This document shows, piece by piece, positions 25,114 through 34,413 of a stretch of 64,000 nt of DNA. The stretch covers positions 1-64,000 of the forward strand of contig JAWSVE010000001.1 in NCBI GenBank assembly GCA_033852115.1, given 5' to 3'. This DNA is from JAWSVE01 sp033852115. Its GTDB lineage: Bacteria; Pseudomonadota; Gammaproteobacteria; Pseudomonadales; Cellvibrionaceae. The translations under genes were made by a program, and so were the position numbers. Each line of letters opens with the position of its first letter. Position 1 is the first letter of the stretch. The notes under the pieces were generated by a model, which was given only the letters and a program-made list of their open reading frames with translations, was not told the DNA's origin and did not search any database.

Positions 25114-26336
25114 ACCTCGTAGCGTAATGCTTCGGCAGGTTTTATACGGCTAGCTCGCCATGCAGGGTACAGCGTGGCGAGAAAACTCAAAGCTAGCGAC
25201 GTCGAACCGATAGCCAATAGGTCTAGCAACCGAATTTCCTCCGGTACAAAACTGATCGGATAGACATCTGACTGCAAAAATTGAAAGCCTATTAATTGTT
25301 CAAGCCAGGCAACAAACTCCTGAACAAACGACGCTAGCAATATTCCCAACCCCAAACCAACCGCAGTGCCTATAACGCCAATTAGTGTCCCCTGTACCAT
25401 AAATATCCGCATGATACGGCCACTGGTTGCACCCAAGGTTCTTAATATTGCAATGTCACTTTGCTTATCCACTGTCACCATAACTAACGTGGACACAACA
25501 TTAAAAGCCGCGATTCCAATAATCAAAAATAGCAACAAACCCACCATTTTTTTGGACATCTGAATTGCTTGGTATAGATTGCCTTGAGAGCGAGTCCAAT
25601 CAGTGCTCGAATATCCTCTGGGTAAACTTCGGACCGCATTGTAAACGGTGTAAGGCGCTTCAAAGAGATTATCTACTTTCAGCCACATGCCAGTAACACG
25701 CCCATTTGACTTCGCTAGCGCCTGGGCTGCGGACAAATTAATTAAGGCAAAATGCTGATCGGCTTCAGTACCCGTGCGGATTAGACCACTAATTGTAAAA
25801 CGTTCAATAATCGGTGTTGCACTCATCGACTCACTTTGAGGGATGATAACGCGCACATGCTTACCCTCTTCGAGTCCAAGTTTGTTTGCCAGCTCTACAC
25901 CTAACAAAATGGATTTATCTTGGAGTAATTCATCCATCGGTTTTTCGAGGTATTGGCCTAGCGATGACACTTTCGTCTGATACTTTGGATCTATGCCGTA
26001 AAGTAAGACAGAACCTACCTCGCGTTTATAACTTAACATTCCCGCTAGTTGCACGAATGGCGCGCTATCGGCAATACCGCGTTGACTATTCAAGTGTGAA
26101 CGCAACGCTTGCCAATCCTCAACGCCTGTAGAGTGATAGATAGCCCCTTGCGGCAACACGGAAAGAATACGTTCACGCAGTTCCTTGTCGAATCCGTTCA
26201 TCACAGAAAGCACCACAACTAACAGTGCAACGCTAACGACAATACCCACAATGGATATCCCCGATATAAACGACACCAACTGATTATTGCGCTGCGCGCC
26301 GGTATAGCGAAGACCGATAAAGACGCTTAAATTCAT
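25110..26336 (-). CDS. lolE: Lipoprotein-releasing ABC permease (LolC/E family), second copy
   Basis: A 408-residue inner-membrane protein with one N-terminal helix, a large periplasmic domain (about 50-260) and three C-terminal helices ending in the family RIKPAEALRYE motif. With its partner and LolD it extracts mature lipoproteins from the inner membrane and hands them to LolA. It overlaps lolD by ATGA. Assignment to LolE rather than LolC rests on its position as third gene. Confidence 0.93.
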   Translation of the reverse strand: MNLSVFIGLRYTGAQRNNQLVSFISGISIVGIVVSVALLVVVLSVMNGFDKELRERILSVLPQGAIYHSTGVEDWQALRSHLNSQRGIADSAPFVQLAGMLSYKREVGSVLLYGIDPKYQTKVSSLGQYLEKPMDELLQDKSILLGVELANKLGLEEGKHVRVIIPQSESMSATPIIERFTISGLIRTGTEADQHFALINLSAAQALAKSNGRVTGMWLKVDNLFEAPYTVYNAVRSLPRGYSSTDWTRSQGNLYQAIQMSKKMVGLLLFLIIGIAAFNVVSTLVMVTVDKQSDIAILRTLGATSGRIMRIFMVQGTLIGVIGTAVGLGLGILLASFVQEFVAWLEQLIGFQFLQSDVYPISFVPEEIRLLDLLAIGSTSLALSFLATLYPAWRASRIKPAEALRYEV

Positions 26337-27028
26337 GCGAGTTGGGACTCTTTCAGCTGGCCATCTTCTAATACAACAACGCGTGATAGTTGCTGCGCGA
26401 ATTGCTCGTCATGGGTGACAACTACGAAGCTCGTCGCGAGAGACGCATTTAAGCTAGCCATGAGGTCATGAATTCCACGTGCGGAGTGTTTATCAAGATT
26501 GCCTGTTGGCTCATCCATCAAAACAACTTTTGGCTCTGTTACCAATGCACGCGCAATGGCTACCCGTTGACGTTCACCACCAGATAATTCCGCAGGTTTA
26601 TGTTTAATACGCTGTGCTAAGCCAACCTTATCTAACATAGCTCTGGCTTTTTCTTCGGCCATGGTTTTATCCATTTCACCAATCCACAATGGCATACAGA
26701 CGTTTTCCAAAGCATCGAACTCGGCTAACAAATGATGAAACTGATAAACAAAGCCCATATTGCTATTACGCAGCCGTCCACGAGCATTGTCATTCAATTG
26801 ATAGATATCTTGCTCACCAAGCAAAACGGTGCCGCTTGTAGGCGTATCCAAGCCTCCCAATAAATTAAGTAATGTTGACTTACCCGAACCTGATGACCCA
26901 ACAACGGCGACCATTTCGCCTGCCACAACGTTAAATTCAATATTTTTCAGCACCTCAACCCGCAGATCGCCCTGATCGTAGATCTTAGATAAATTTTGGC
27001 AGGCTAATACAGTCGTTGGCTGGCTCAT
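26333..27028 (-). CDS. lolD: Lipoprotein-releasing system ATP-binding protein
   Basis: A 231-residue ABC ATPase: Walker A GSSGSGKS, signature LSGGERQR, Walker B VVLMDEPTGNLD and the switch His in VVVTHDEQFA. The length fits LolD. The frame is open further upstream through 49 codons antisense or overlapping to lolC; the ATG at 27028 gives a normal N-terminus and leaves 29 bases after lolC. Confidence 0.96.
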   Translation of the reverse strand: MSQPTTVLACQNLSKIYDQGDLRVEVLKNIEFNVVAGEMVAVVGSSGSGKSTLLNLLGGLDTPTSGTVLLGEQDIYQLNDNARGRLRNSNMGFVYQFHHLLAEFDALENVCMPLWIGEMDKTMAEEKARAMLDKVGLAQRIKHKPAELSGGERQRVAIARALVTEPKVVLMDEPTGNLDKHSARGIHDLMASLNASLATSFVVVTHDEQFAQQLSRVVVLEDGQLKESQLA

Positions 27029-27057
27029 GTCATTGCTCAATAGTTCTAATGCTCGTG

Positions 27058-28314
27058 TTATTCGTACCGAAGCGCTTCGGCAGGTTCGATATTCGCCGCT
27101 CGGTAAGACGGGTACAGTGTTGCGAGGACACTTAATAACAGTGCGACACTCGATACGGTCACTATGTCCTGCCATTTAATTTGTGATGGTAAGGTTGGAA
27201 TGTAGTACACAGTGGCATCGAAGACGCTCGTTCCCGCAAGTGACTCCGCTGCTGAAATAATGTCTGAGAGAAAGTAGGCTCCTAACAACCCCAGAGTTGT
27301 GCCAATGACAATACCGATAAACCCCGTGGCACTCCCTTGAACAACAAATACGGCCATGACTTGCCGCGATGTCATTCCGAGAGTTCGCAGAACCGCAATA
27401 TCGCCACGTTTATCGGCAACCATTAACACCAAACTTGTCACAATATTAAACGCGGCAATGGCAATAATGATCATCAGCATGACCATCACCATAATTTTTT
27501 CCATCTTGACCGCTTGAAAGAGACTACCTTGCGTAGCGCTCCAATCGGTTACTTCGAATTTGCCTGGTCGTTGTGACTGAAGTTGAGACCTAAGCTCCGA
27601 CATGACAGCCCCAGCTTGGTAGATATCGGTTACCTTCACTCGCAGCCCCTGCACACCATTGCCGACACGGTACAGCCGCCTAGCATCATCGACATTTATC
27701 AACGCCAAGCCATTGTCCACCTGGGCGCCGACCTCGAAAACACCGACGACTCGAAATCGCTTGGTTCTTGGGCTCGGCCCTAACATAGTTGAGGTAAACT
27801 GCGGTGTTGTTAGCGTGACATAATCACCGACGCCAGACACACCCAAAAACCGCGCCAGGGTTCTGCCTAACACGATACCCCACTGCCCTTGACGCAAATC
27901 TTCTAGACTACCGATAATCATATTGTCTTCAATGAGTGAGACAGCCGATTCAAACTCAGGAGAGACTCCCTGGATCTCTGACCACTCGCTACGGTTATCC
28001 TGGCTGAGTAAGCCGGCACCACCGACGTAAGGGGCAGCACCCAATACTTGCGGATGCTGCTTGACACTTTCCGCAAGTGTTTGCCAATCAGCGATGGGAC
28101 GCTCTCCAGTGATAAACCCGTGGGGAACGACGCGTAGAATCCGTTGTTTCATTTCTCTGTCGAGCCCATTCATGATCGACAAGACAATAATCAAGGCCAT
28201 GACGCCCAAAGCCATACCGAGTAGCGAGAACCCCGATACAAAGGAAATGTATTGATTTCGTCGCTTTGCGCGCGTGTAACGTAAACCGATTAGCAGCGGC
28301 ACCGATGTGCGCAT
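27058..28314 (-). CDS. lolC: Lipoprotein-releasing ABC permease (LolC/E family), first copy
   Basis: A 418-residue permease homologous to the gene at 25110: N-terminal RYTRAKRRNQYISFVSGFSL, a periplasmic domain, three C-terminal helices and an IEPAEALRYE ending. It is the first gene of the lolCDE operon. The two permeases form the heterodimeric membrane part. Confidence 0.94.
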   Translation of the reverse strand: MRTSVPLLIGLRYTRAKRRNQYISFVSGFSLLGMALGVMALIIVLSIMNGLDREMKQRILRVVPHGFITGERPIADWQTLAESVKQHPQVLGAAPYVGGAGLLSQDNRSEWSEIQGVSPEFESAVSLIEDNMIIGSLEDLRQGQWGIVLGRTLARFLGVSGVGDYVTLTTPQFTSTMLGPSPRTKRFRVVGVFEVGAQVDNGLALINVDDARRLYRVGNGVQGLRVKVTDIYQAGAVMSELRSQLQSQRPGKFEVTDWSATQGSLFQAVKMEKIMVMVMLMIIIAIAAFNIVTSLVLMVADKRGDIAVLRTLGMTSRQVMAVFVVQGSATGFIGIVIGTTLGLLGAYFLSDIISAAESLAGTSVFDATVYYIPTLPSQIKWQDIVTVSSVALLLSVLATLYPSYRAANIEPAEALRYE

Positions 28315-28460
28315 GACGACTACTCCAGCTGAGTCAGCGAATAATTGGTCTGCGACTATACTGACTAGGATAGTCGGCGTCTAATTTTTGCGAGGGCCGC
28401 CAATTTTGTGCAACATTTAACCAAATCACTTATCTAATCCCTAAATGTGAGGTATTCCGC

Positions 28461-29021
28461 GTGGCTGAGGAAAGACGCAGTTTTTTCCGGGTGAATAAAG
28501 AAGTGCTGCTGGACTACAAGCCAGTAGAATCGTTTTCAGCGCAACGTGATAGCGCAGAGTCACAGTTTGAGAACACCTTGCCACTTGCACTCATTGCAGA
28601 GTTTAATGGTCTCGACCAACAGCTAGCGAAACAAAGCCAGCATTTGGCCAAAATGAATGAGGAAGTCGCCAGCTACCTTAAAATCCTCAATCGTAAAATC
28701 GACCTATTAGGCCGACACTTCATTGCTCAGAGTACACCTAAGCAAGAAATTGCCAGTCGCATCAATATCAGCGAAGCCGGTATCGCCTTCCTATCAAAAA
28801 CGCCTCTCTACAAAGACAGCTTCATCGCCATGCGATTAGTCTTTTTACCTAACTACGCGGGCGTGGTAACCTTTGCTCAGGTTGCTCGTTGCGCACAAGA
28901 AAAATCTGATCAATATCACATTGCAGCCAAATTCCACAGGCTTGGATCGAGTCAACAAGCGATACTCGCAAAACAAATTATGGAATCGCAACGCAAAGCG
29001 AAACAAGAAAAGTCGGCATAA
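28461..29021 (+). CDS. PilZ-domain protein
   Basis: A 186-residue protein. The N-terminal RRSFFRVNKEV motif and the C-terminal NISEAGIAFLS segment are the two parts of a PilZ fold that binds cyclic di-GMP; a predicted coiled-coil of about 60 residues separates them. The start is GTG with GAGGT eight bases upstream. Such proteins couple c-di-GMP level to motility, biofilm or polysaccharide export; the partner is unknown. Confidence 0.75.
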   Translation: MAEERRSFFRVNKEVLLDYKPVESFSAQRDSAESQFENTLPLALIAEFNGLDQQLAKQSQHLAKMNEEVASYLKILNRKIDLLGRHFIAQSTPKQEIASRINISEAGIAFLSKTPLYKDSFIAMRLVFLPNYAGVVTFAQVARCAQEKSDQYHIAAKFHRLGSSQQAILAKQIMESQRKAKQEKSA

Positions 29022-29052
29022 CATTGCCGACAATGTAATTAGGGTGAATACG

Positions 29053-29394
29053 ATGAATATGCGAAGCGTTAAATCACAAGTGACTTTTTGTGCAGCCATG
29101 GCTCTTACCTGTGCCGGCCTATTAGCTGGGCCAACTTATGCCGAAGTGATTGAGGTACCTGTGGGACAGCAGGGTCAAGCTCGCCAAGGTGTCAAACGAC
29201 CACAAACCGGTATGAAACAATCTGACGTTGAAGCGCAATACGGCCTACCACAAAGTTGGACTCCGGCGGTTGGTAACCCGCCCATTTCTTCCTGGGTTTA
29301 CGAAGATTTTGTCGTATATTTCGAATACGACAGAGTACTCCATTCGGTACTGCGCCCTACCCCAGAGGCTGCGCAAGCAACGGTTGTTGAGTAA
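29053..29394 (+). CDS. Small exported protein, BamE/SmpA-like fold candidate
   Basis: A 113-residue protein with a clear Sec signal peptide (basic start, AAMALTCAGLLAG core, cleavage near TYA-EV). The mature part contains GMKQSDVEAQYGLPQ and SSWVYEDFVVYFEYDRVL, resembling the small alpha-beta domain of BamE/OmlA proteins (G....V...G.P...W.Y...V.FE...V). It lacks a lipobox, so it would be periplasmic. It follows the PilZ gene and is probably co-transcribed with it. Confidence 0.7.
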   Translation: MNMRSVKSQVTFCAAMALTCAGLLAGPTYAEVIEVPVGQQGQARQGVKRPQTGMKQSDVEAQYGLPQSWTPAVGNPPISSWVYEDFVVYFEYDRVLHSVLRPTPEAAQATVVE

Positions 29395-29444
29395 TCGTTT
29401 GCGGCTATTGTGCTAGCCCACTCAATTATTAGCATACAAAGCCT

Positions 29445-29477
29445 AAAAAGGCGGTGCTGAGAGAACACCGCCTTTTT
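29445..29477 (+). terminator. Rho-independent terminator
   Basis: AAAAAGGCGGTG pairs with CACCGCCTTTTT over a nine-base loop. It follows the small exported protein gene and lies between it and the convergent dnaQ, so it can serve both directions. Confidence 0.9.
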
Positions 29478-29501
29478 GTTATACCTTAATTTTACATCGG
29501 T

Positions 29502-30212
29502 TCAGTCCGCTGTTCGCCACAATACTTTTCCTGCACTGCTTTCGATACTGTTTAGTTTGTCCTCATGAGCCAGTAATTCTTCTTCAGAGGCTGCAATGAC
29601 GGGTAGCGGTTTTCGTGTTGTCGGTAGCCGTTTTATTGCAGACGCTTGCGATTGCCCTCCTTGACTATCGCCCGAGCCAAGACTTAAAGCAGTCTGGCCG
29701 CCAGTCATCATTAAATAGACGTCTGCGAGAATCTCAGCATCGAGAAGTGCCCCGTGGAGATCCCGTTGCGAGTTATCAACATCGTAGCGCTTACATAGCG
29801 CATCCAAATTATTTTTTTGTCCCGGATGTTTAGTCCGCGCTAATACTAACGAATCTAGAATTGAGCAAGACTCGGCGATTGGCGCTAACTTTGGCGATAA
29901 CATCGAGAACTCATGATCAATAAACCCGACGTCAAACGGTGCATTGTGTATCACCAACTCCGCGCCGCGAACAAACTCCATAAACTCTGCTGCGATCTCT
30001 TGAAATAACGGTTTATCGGCCAAAAATTCTGTTGTAATACCATGCACTTCAACCGCCGCTTCGTCAATTTCGCGATCAGGACGAATGTATTGGTGATAAT
30101 GATTTCCTGTTAATTTTCGGTCGATAATTTCCACACAACCAATTTCAATGATTCGATGACCATCTTTCGGTTCTAAGCCGGTGGTTTCTGTATCAAGAAC
30201 TATTTGTCGCAT
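29502..30212 (-). CDS. dnaQ: DNA polymerase III epsilon subunit
   Basis: The proofreading 3'-5' exonuclease of DNA polymerase III. The 236-residue protein has ExoI (VLDTETTGL), ExoII (IHNAPFDVGFID) and ExoIII (HGALLDAEILADVY) motifs with the DEDD residues, and a C-terminal tail that normally binds the alpha subunit. The rnhA-dnaQ pairing is conserved in gammaproteobacteria; in E. coli the two overlap divergently, while here both are on the minus strand, 33 bases apart. Confidence 0.96.
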   Translation of the reverse strand: MRQIVLDTETTGLEPKDGHRIIEIGCVEIIDRKLTGNHYHQYIRPDREIDEAAVEVHGITTEFLADKPLFQEIAAEFMEFVRGAELVIHNAPFDVGFIDHEFSMLSPKLAPIAESCSILDSLVLARTKHPGQKNNLDALCKRYDVDNSQRDLHGALLDAEILADVYLMMTGGQTALSLGSGDSQGGQSQASAIKRLPTTRKPLPVIAASEEELLAHEDKLNSIESSAGKVLWRTAD

Positions 30213-30245
30213 TGTTTTTCCAGAGTTTGATCGTTTTTAGTGTTC

Positions 30246-30683
30246 TTATTTGACAGCTTCGATTACACCTAGGTTTGCCAGCTCATCCGCAATTTCATTC
30301 TCTGCGTGACCACTGTGTCCTTTTACCCAGTGCCATTCTATTTGGTGACGCTGACTTTCCTTGTCTAAGGATTGCCATAAATCACTATTTTTCACCGGTT
30401 TTTTGCTGGCGGTACGCCAACCGTTTTTCTTCCAGTTATGAATCCATTCTGTCACGCCTTGGCGAACATACTGGGAATCGGTGGTTAAATTAACCGAACA
30501 AGGTTCTTTTAGAGCGGCGAGTGCTTCAATTGCTGCCTGCAACTCCATACGGTTATTGGTGGTATTTTTTTCTCCACCATAAAGACGCTTTTCAGTGCCG
30601 TTAAATCGCAGCAAAGCTCCCCAACCGCCCGGCCCAGGATTACCTTTGCACGCGCCGTCTGTAAAAATATCAACTGTCTTCAA
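30246..30683 (-). CDS. rnhA: Ribonuclease HI
   Basis: RNase HI cleaves RNA in RNA-DNA hybrids. The 145-residue protein has the DEDD catalytic set: Asp in IFTDGACKGNPGPGG, Glu in NRMELQAA, Asp in TTDSQYV and the late Asp in ENEIADELA, with the basic WKKNGWRT handle. The start is TTG at 30683, which matches the usual family N-terminus; another TTG at 30707 would add eight residues. Confidence 0.96.
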   Translation of the reverse strand: MKTVDIFTDGACKGNPGPGGWGALLRFNGTEKRLYGGEKNTTNNRMELQAAIEALAALKEPCSVNLTTDSQYVRQGVTEWIHNWKKNGWRTASKKPVKNSDLWQSLDKESQRHQIEWHWVKGHSGHAENEIADELANLGVIEAVK

Positions 30684-30708
30684 AAAATACTCGCTTATGT
30701 GTGGCAAA

Positions 30709-31614
30709 TTAGTGTAATTGTTTTTGCTTTTTAACGGTTGAGCTTTCCCGTACTCGCGTAGTCGGTCTCACTCCTACCAGTGTTTCAATGGGGTTTATTT
30801 TTTTCCAGCTAGGTTTTATCGGTGTCATTCCAACCACATCTTTTCGAGCAACAACAACGTAAAATCCACCTATGGGCAACCGCATCTTTCTCGCTAACGT
30901 CTCAGCCCATTGTGTTTTCTCAATAAATTTCGAATGATCTATCGGCCAACGGCAAAAACCTCTATCGATTGATAGTGGCTCAAAGTCAAGCAACCTTAGC
31001 CAATCAATCACACGCCCCAAGCGTAAGGAGTGGTGTCGCCAGTGAGTGCTTCTAGAAAAAATTCTCGCAAAAGGCTTAAACACACCGAACCAGCTAAACG
31101 GATTGAACCCCACGATGACAACGTATCCCTTAGGAATCACGATACGGGCTGTTTCCCGCAATAGCTGATGAGGGTTTTCGGTGAACTCTAACACGTGATG
31201 CATCAACACGACGTCAACACTTTCTCGGTCTAGCGGAATTTTTTCAACCTCAGCAAGCCCGCGAGACAATCCACCGCCAGCCTGAGTTTGACTGCCTCTA
31301 CTCCCGCCATGTGAAACACGCGACGCTACCGGGTTTAACGAAAAGCGATGCTGAATTGTAGACGCGTTGGATAAATCAATCTGGCTTGAAATAGACATTT
31401 GTAACAAATGGAAGCCATATAGATTACTTAATGCCGAATCAATCTGCTGTTGTTCTTCAGCCAAGATCGCCCGACCCAAGGCCCCCGACAACCACTGTTC
31501 GAGTTCCGGTACTGACTGCGCCAGAGGTTTCATACCGAGACGTTGCCGAGCCCATTGTATTGAGTGATTTATAAGCGATCTCACGAACTTTCCTTTGGCA
31601 AAAACCGGGAACAA
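30709..31614 (-). CDS. YafS-like class I SAM-dependent methyltransferase
   Basis: A 301-residue protein. The central part has DVVLMHHVLEFTENPHQLLRE and IVIPKGYVVIVGFNPFSWFG, typical post-I and motif II regions of small methyltransferases. The usual glycine-rich motif I is poorly conserved. Its place between gloB and rnhA is that of yafS in Escherichia coli. The substrate is unknown. Confidence 0.82.
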   Translation of the reverse strand: MFPVFAKGKFVRSLINHSIQWARQRLGMKPLAQSVPELEQWLSGALGRAILAEEQQQIDSALSNLYGFHLLQMSISSQIDLSNASTIQHRFSLNPVASRVSHGGSRGSQTQAGGGLSRGLAEVEKIPLDRESVDVVLMHHVLEFTENPHQLLRETARIVIPKGYVVIVGFNPFSWFGVFKPFARIFSRSTHWRHHSLRLGRVIDWLRLLDFEPLSIDRGFCRWPIDHSKFIEKTQWAETLARKMRLPIGGFYVVVARKDVVGMTPIKPSWKKINPIETLVGVRPTTRVRESSTVKKQKQLH

Positions 31615-31790
31615 CTTTGAATGTTAACTCGTCGTTTGAATCCTTGGCGCAATCGAGTGCTAGACGGTCGACTTTTGGCAGACATTTGTTACATTAAGCC
31701 GCCATTATCCAGCTTCTCATCTAGAACGACAATCACATCGATTATAATTGCTAGATCGACGCCCCGAGCGACAACATAAAGGACACCCGA

Positions 31791-32570
31791 ATGTTTGACG
31801 TTATTCCCGTACCCGCTTTTAACGATAACTATCTATGGTTGATCACTACTCCAGACCAACGTGCTTATGTCGTCGACCCGGGTGATGGTAATGCCATTCT
31901 TGAGGCGCTGGAGAAACATCAACTGACCCTTAGCGGTATCATTGTGACTCATCACCACCCGGACCATACCGGCGGCATTCCTTTATTACTAGAAACCTTT
32001 GATGTCCCTGTTTATGGCCCGGCTGGCGGCAGTGTACCGGCAGTGACTCAGCCAGTTGGAGACGGAGACACAATAGAAATCGCCGGCGCCACTTTTGAGG
32101 TATACAGCGTTCCGGGCCATACCCTAGACCACTTGGCTTATTTTTACGGAGGGAATGGCCAACACACCCCTGTACTATTTTCTGGCGACACCTTATTTGC
32201 CGGCGGATGTGGACGCTTGTTTGAAGGCACCCCTGCACAAATGCTTACATCGCTCGATAAATTGGCGCAGCTTCCTGACAATACCCAGGTGTATTGTGCC
32301 CATGAATACACAATGGCGAACCTCACCTTTGCCCAAGCAGTTGAGCCCGACAATGCGCCTCTCGCAGAGCGTTTACAAACCGAGAAGGCTAAACGTGATA
32401 AGAACATACCCACCGTACCCACCACCATCGCGCTAGAACGTGCCACCAACCCATTTCTACGCAGTGACCAATCCAGCGTTGCGGAACAAGCATCATCGCA
32501 TGCCGGTGAAACGTTAAATGATCGCGAGAGTGTTTTTGCAGCCGTGAGAGCGTGGAAAGACAACTTCTAA
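31791..32570 (+). CDS. gloB: Hydroxyacylglutathione hydrolase (glyoxalase II)
   Basis: GloB hydrolyses S-lactoylglutathione to lactate and glutathione, the second step of methylglyoxal detoxification. The 259-residue metallo-beta-lactamase fold protein has THHHPDHTGG, SVPGHTLDHLAYF, LFSGDTLFAGGCGRLFEG and CAHEYTMANL, which supply the two-metal site. It is divergent from the yafS-like gene; the 176-base interval should hold both promoters. Confidence 0.97.
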   Translation: MFDVIPVPAFNDNYLWLITTPDQRAYVVDPGDGNAILEALEKHQLTLSGIIVTHHHPDHTGGIPLLLETFDVPVYGPAGGSVPAVTQPVGDGDTIEIAGATFEVYSVPGHTLDHLAYFYGGNGQHTPVLFSGDTLFAGGCGRLFEGTPAQMLTSLDKLAQLPDNTQVYCAHEYTMANLTFAQAVEPDNAPLAERLQTEKAKRDKNIPTVPTTIALERATNPFLRSDQSSVAEQASSHAGETLNDRESVFAAVRAWKDNF

Positions 32571-32760
32571 CCGGTAGGCAACTACACTTTAGAAGGTGTC
32601 ACAAAATTGCAATTAAACGGCAAGCAGTGCAGCAATCTGGAACTTTTGAATGGTCATAGCTGCCTAGACAGCTATGATTGACCGGCATTATTCAGGCACC
32701 TACAATCCTGACAATATTGATTCACACGACAAAAGCAACAAAGGTTAGTAGTCCCTTACC

Positions 32761-34392
32761 ATGCGATTTTTAGCAGTATTTACCACATTTGCTCTCCTCT
32801 GCGGTTGCAGCCAATTACAACAATTTTCGGCGGAAAGATCTGTCACTGAGGGTCAGGGGTTAGCCTCTACTAACGTTGAACCGCTTAGTAAAGAAATATC
32901 TTTCTTAGCAGATCCAGACTGCCTGCTAGACCCAGTACAGCTTGAGCAGTACGCGGGTGCAAAACATGCTGACCTCTGGAGCCGACTACAGGCAGGTTAT
33001 CAGCTCCAGTACACCCCTAACCCGCGCATCGATAACCACCGCAACTGGTACGCAAAACACCCCAACTACATGGCGAGGGTCACTGAGCGAGGCAACCGCT
33101 ACCTTTTCGGCATAGTAGAGAAACTTGAAGCTCGTGGCATGCCCTATGAACTGGCTCTGCTGCCCATTGTAGAAAGCGCATTTGACCCGTTTGCCTACTC
33201 TCATGGCCGCGCCTCGGGTATGTGGCAGTTTATTCCCGCCACCGGTCGCCGCTATGGCTTAGATAAAAATTACTGGTATGACGGCCGCCGGGACATCGAG
33301 GCCTCCACCAATGCCGCTCTCGATTATCTCACGGACCTTCACAAGCGCTTTAACGGCGATTGGCTACTGGCCTTAGCGGCATACAATACCGGTGAGGGTA
33401 ACGTTCAAAAAGCCATTCGCCGCAATCGCCGAGCAGGCAAGCCCACCGATTTCTGGTCCCTTAGATTACCGCGAGAGACCAAAGCCTATGTGCCCCAGTT
33501 ATTGGCGCTTAGCGAAATTGTCATGGACCCCGACGCTTATCAGATCACGCTTCACCCTGTCGAAGACAAACCTTTTTACGAGATTGTTAATGTCGACTCT
33601 CAAATTGATTTAGCTAAAGCGGCAGAGTTGGCGGGTATCGAGATGAATGCTCTGTACTACCTCAATCCGGCCTACAACCAATGGGCAACTGATCCAGGTG
33701 GACCACATAAGCTGCTCGTGCCAGTTGATAGCGCCGACCTATTTCGAAACAACTTACTGCAATACCCACCGGAGGAACGCCTTGGATGGGAAAATTACCG
33801 CGTCGTTAGTGGCGATTCGCTATTGCGTATTGCCAAGAAATTTAAAACTACTCCGGCGGTGATTCAGCAAGTGAATAATCTGAAAGGTAATTTGATCCGC
33901 GAAGGACAACGCCTGCTAATCCCAATGGCTACGGAATCATCGGACCACTACGCTTACAGTGAAAAAGAGCGCCTCGCACGTACCCAGGAAAAATCTTCCG
34001 GTAAGCCTGGAACATCCAAAGTAAATTATCGTGTTAAAGCAGGCGACAGCCTATGGGAAATAGCGCAAGCACATAAAGTCAATGTGCGTTCGCTCGCCAA
34101 ATGGAACGGTATGGCGCCGAGAGACCCTCTGCGCATAGGACAGGAATTGGTTATATGGTCGAACGCAAAAACAAACTCGACTACCTTTGTGGCCAAAACA
34201 AACAACACTAAATCACCACTCGTCAGAAAAGTGGCTTATCGTGTGCGCAATGGAGACTCTCTCTCTCGTATCGCAAGTAAATTTAAAGTCAGCGTCAATG
34301 ACATCGCCAGTTGGAACTCGCTCTCTAAAAACAAGTATATTCACCCTGGCCAAAATCTAACGTTGTGGGTCGACCTAACACGAGCTTACTAA
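32761..34392 (+). CDS. mltD: Membrane-bound lytic murein transglycosylase D
   Basis: A 543-residue lipoprotein. Residues 1-16 are a signal peptide with a lipobox ending LLCGC, then a lytic transglycosylase domain (ESAFDPFAYSHGRASGMWQFIP with the catalytic Glu; ALAAYNTGEGNV) and three LysM domains near residues 345-390, 422-465 and 490-535 (each beginning Y.V..GDSL..IA). It cleaves peptidoglycan glycans. The mltD-gloB neighbourhood is conserved. Confidence 0.95.
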   Translation: MRFLAVFTTFALLCGCSQLQQFSAERSVTEGQGLASTNVEPLSKEISFLADPDCLLDPVQLEQYAGAKHADLWSRLQAGYQLQYTPNPRIDNHRNWYAKHPNYMARVTERGNRYLFGIVEKLEARGMPYELALLPIVESAFDPFAYSHGRASGMWQFIPATGRRYGLDKNYWYDGRRDIEASTNAALDYLTDLHKRFNGDWLLALAAYNTGEGNVQKAIRRNRRAGKPTDFWSLRLPRETKAYVPQLLALSEIVMDPDAYQITLHPVEDKPFYEIVNVDSQIDLAKAAELAGIEMNALYYLNPAYNQWATDPGGPHKLLVPVDSADLFRNNLLQYPPEERLGWENYRVVSGDSLLRIAKKFKTTPAVIQQVNNLKGNLIREGQRLLIPMATESSDHYAYSEKERLARTQEKSSGKPGTSKVNYRVKAGDSLWEIAQAHKVNVRSLAKWNGMAPRDPLRIGQELVIWSNAKTNSTTFVAKTNNTKSPLVRKVAYRVRNGDSLSRIASKFKVSVNDIASWNSLSKNKYIHPGQNLTLWVDLTRAY

Positions 34393-34413
34393 CCACAGAC
34401 GTGTAGCTTATTA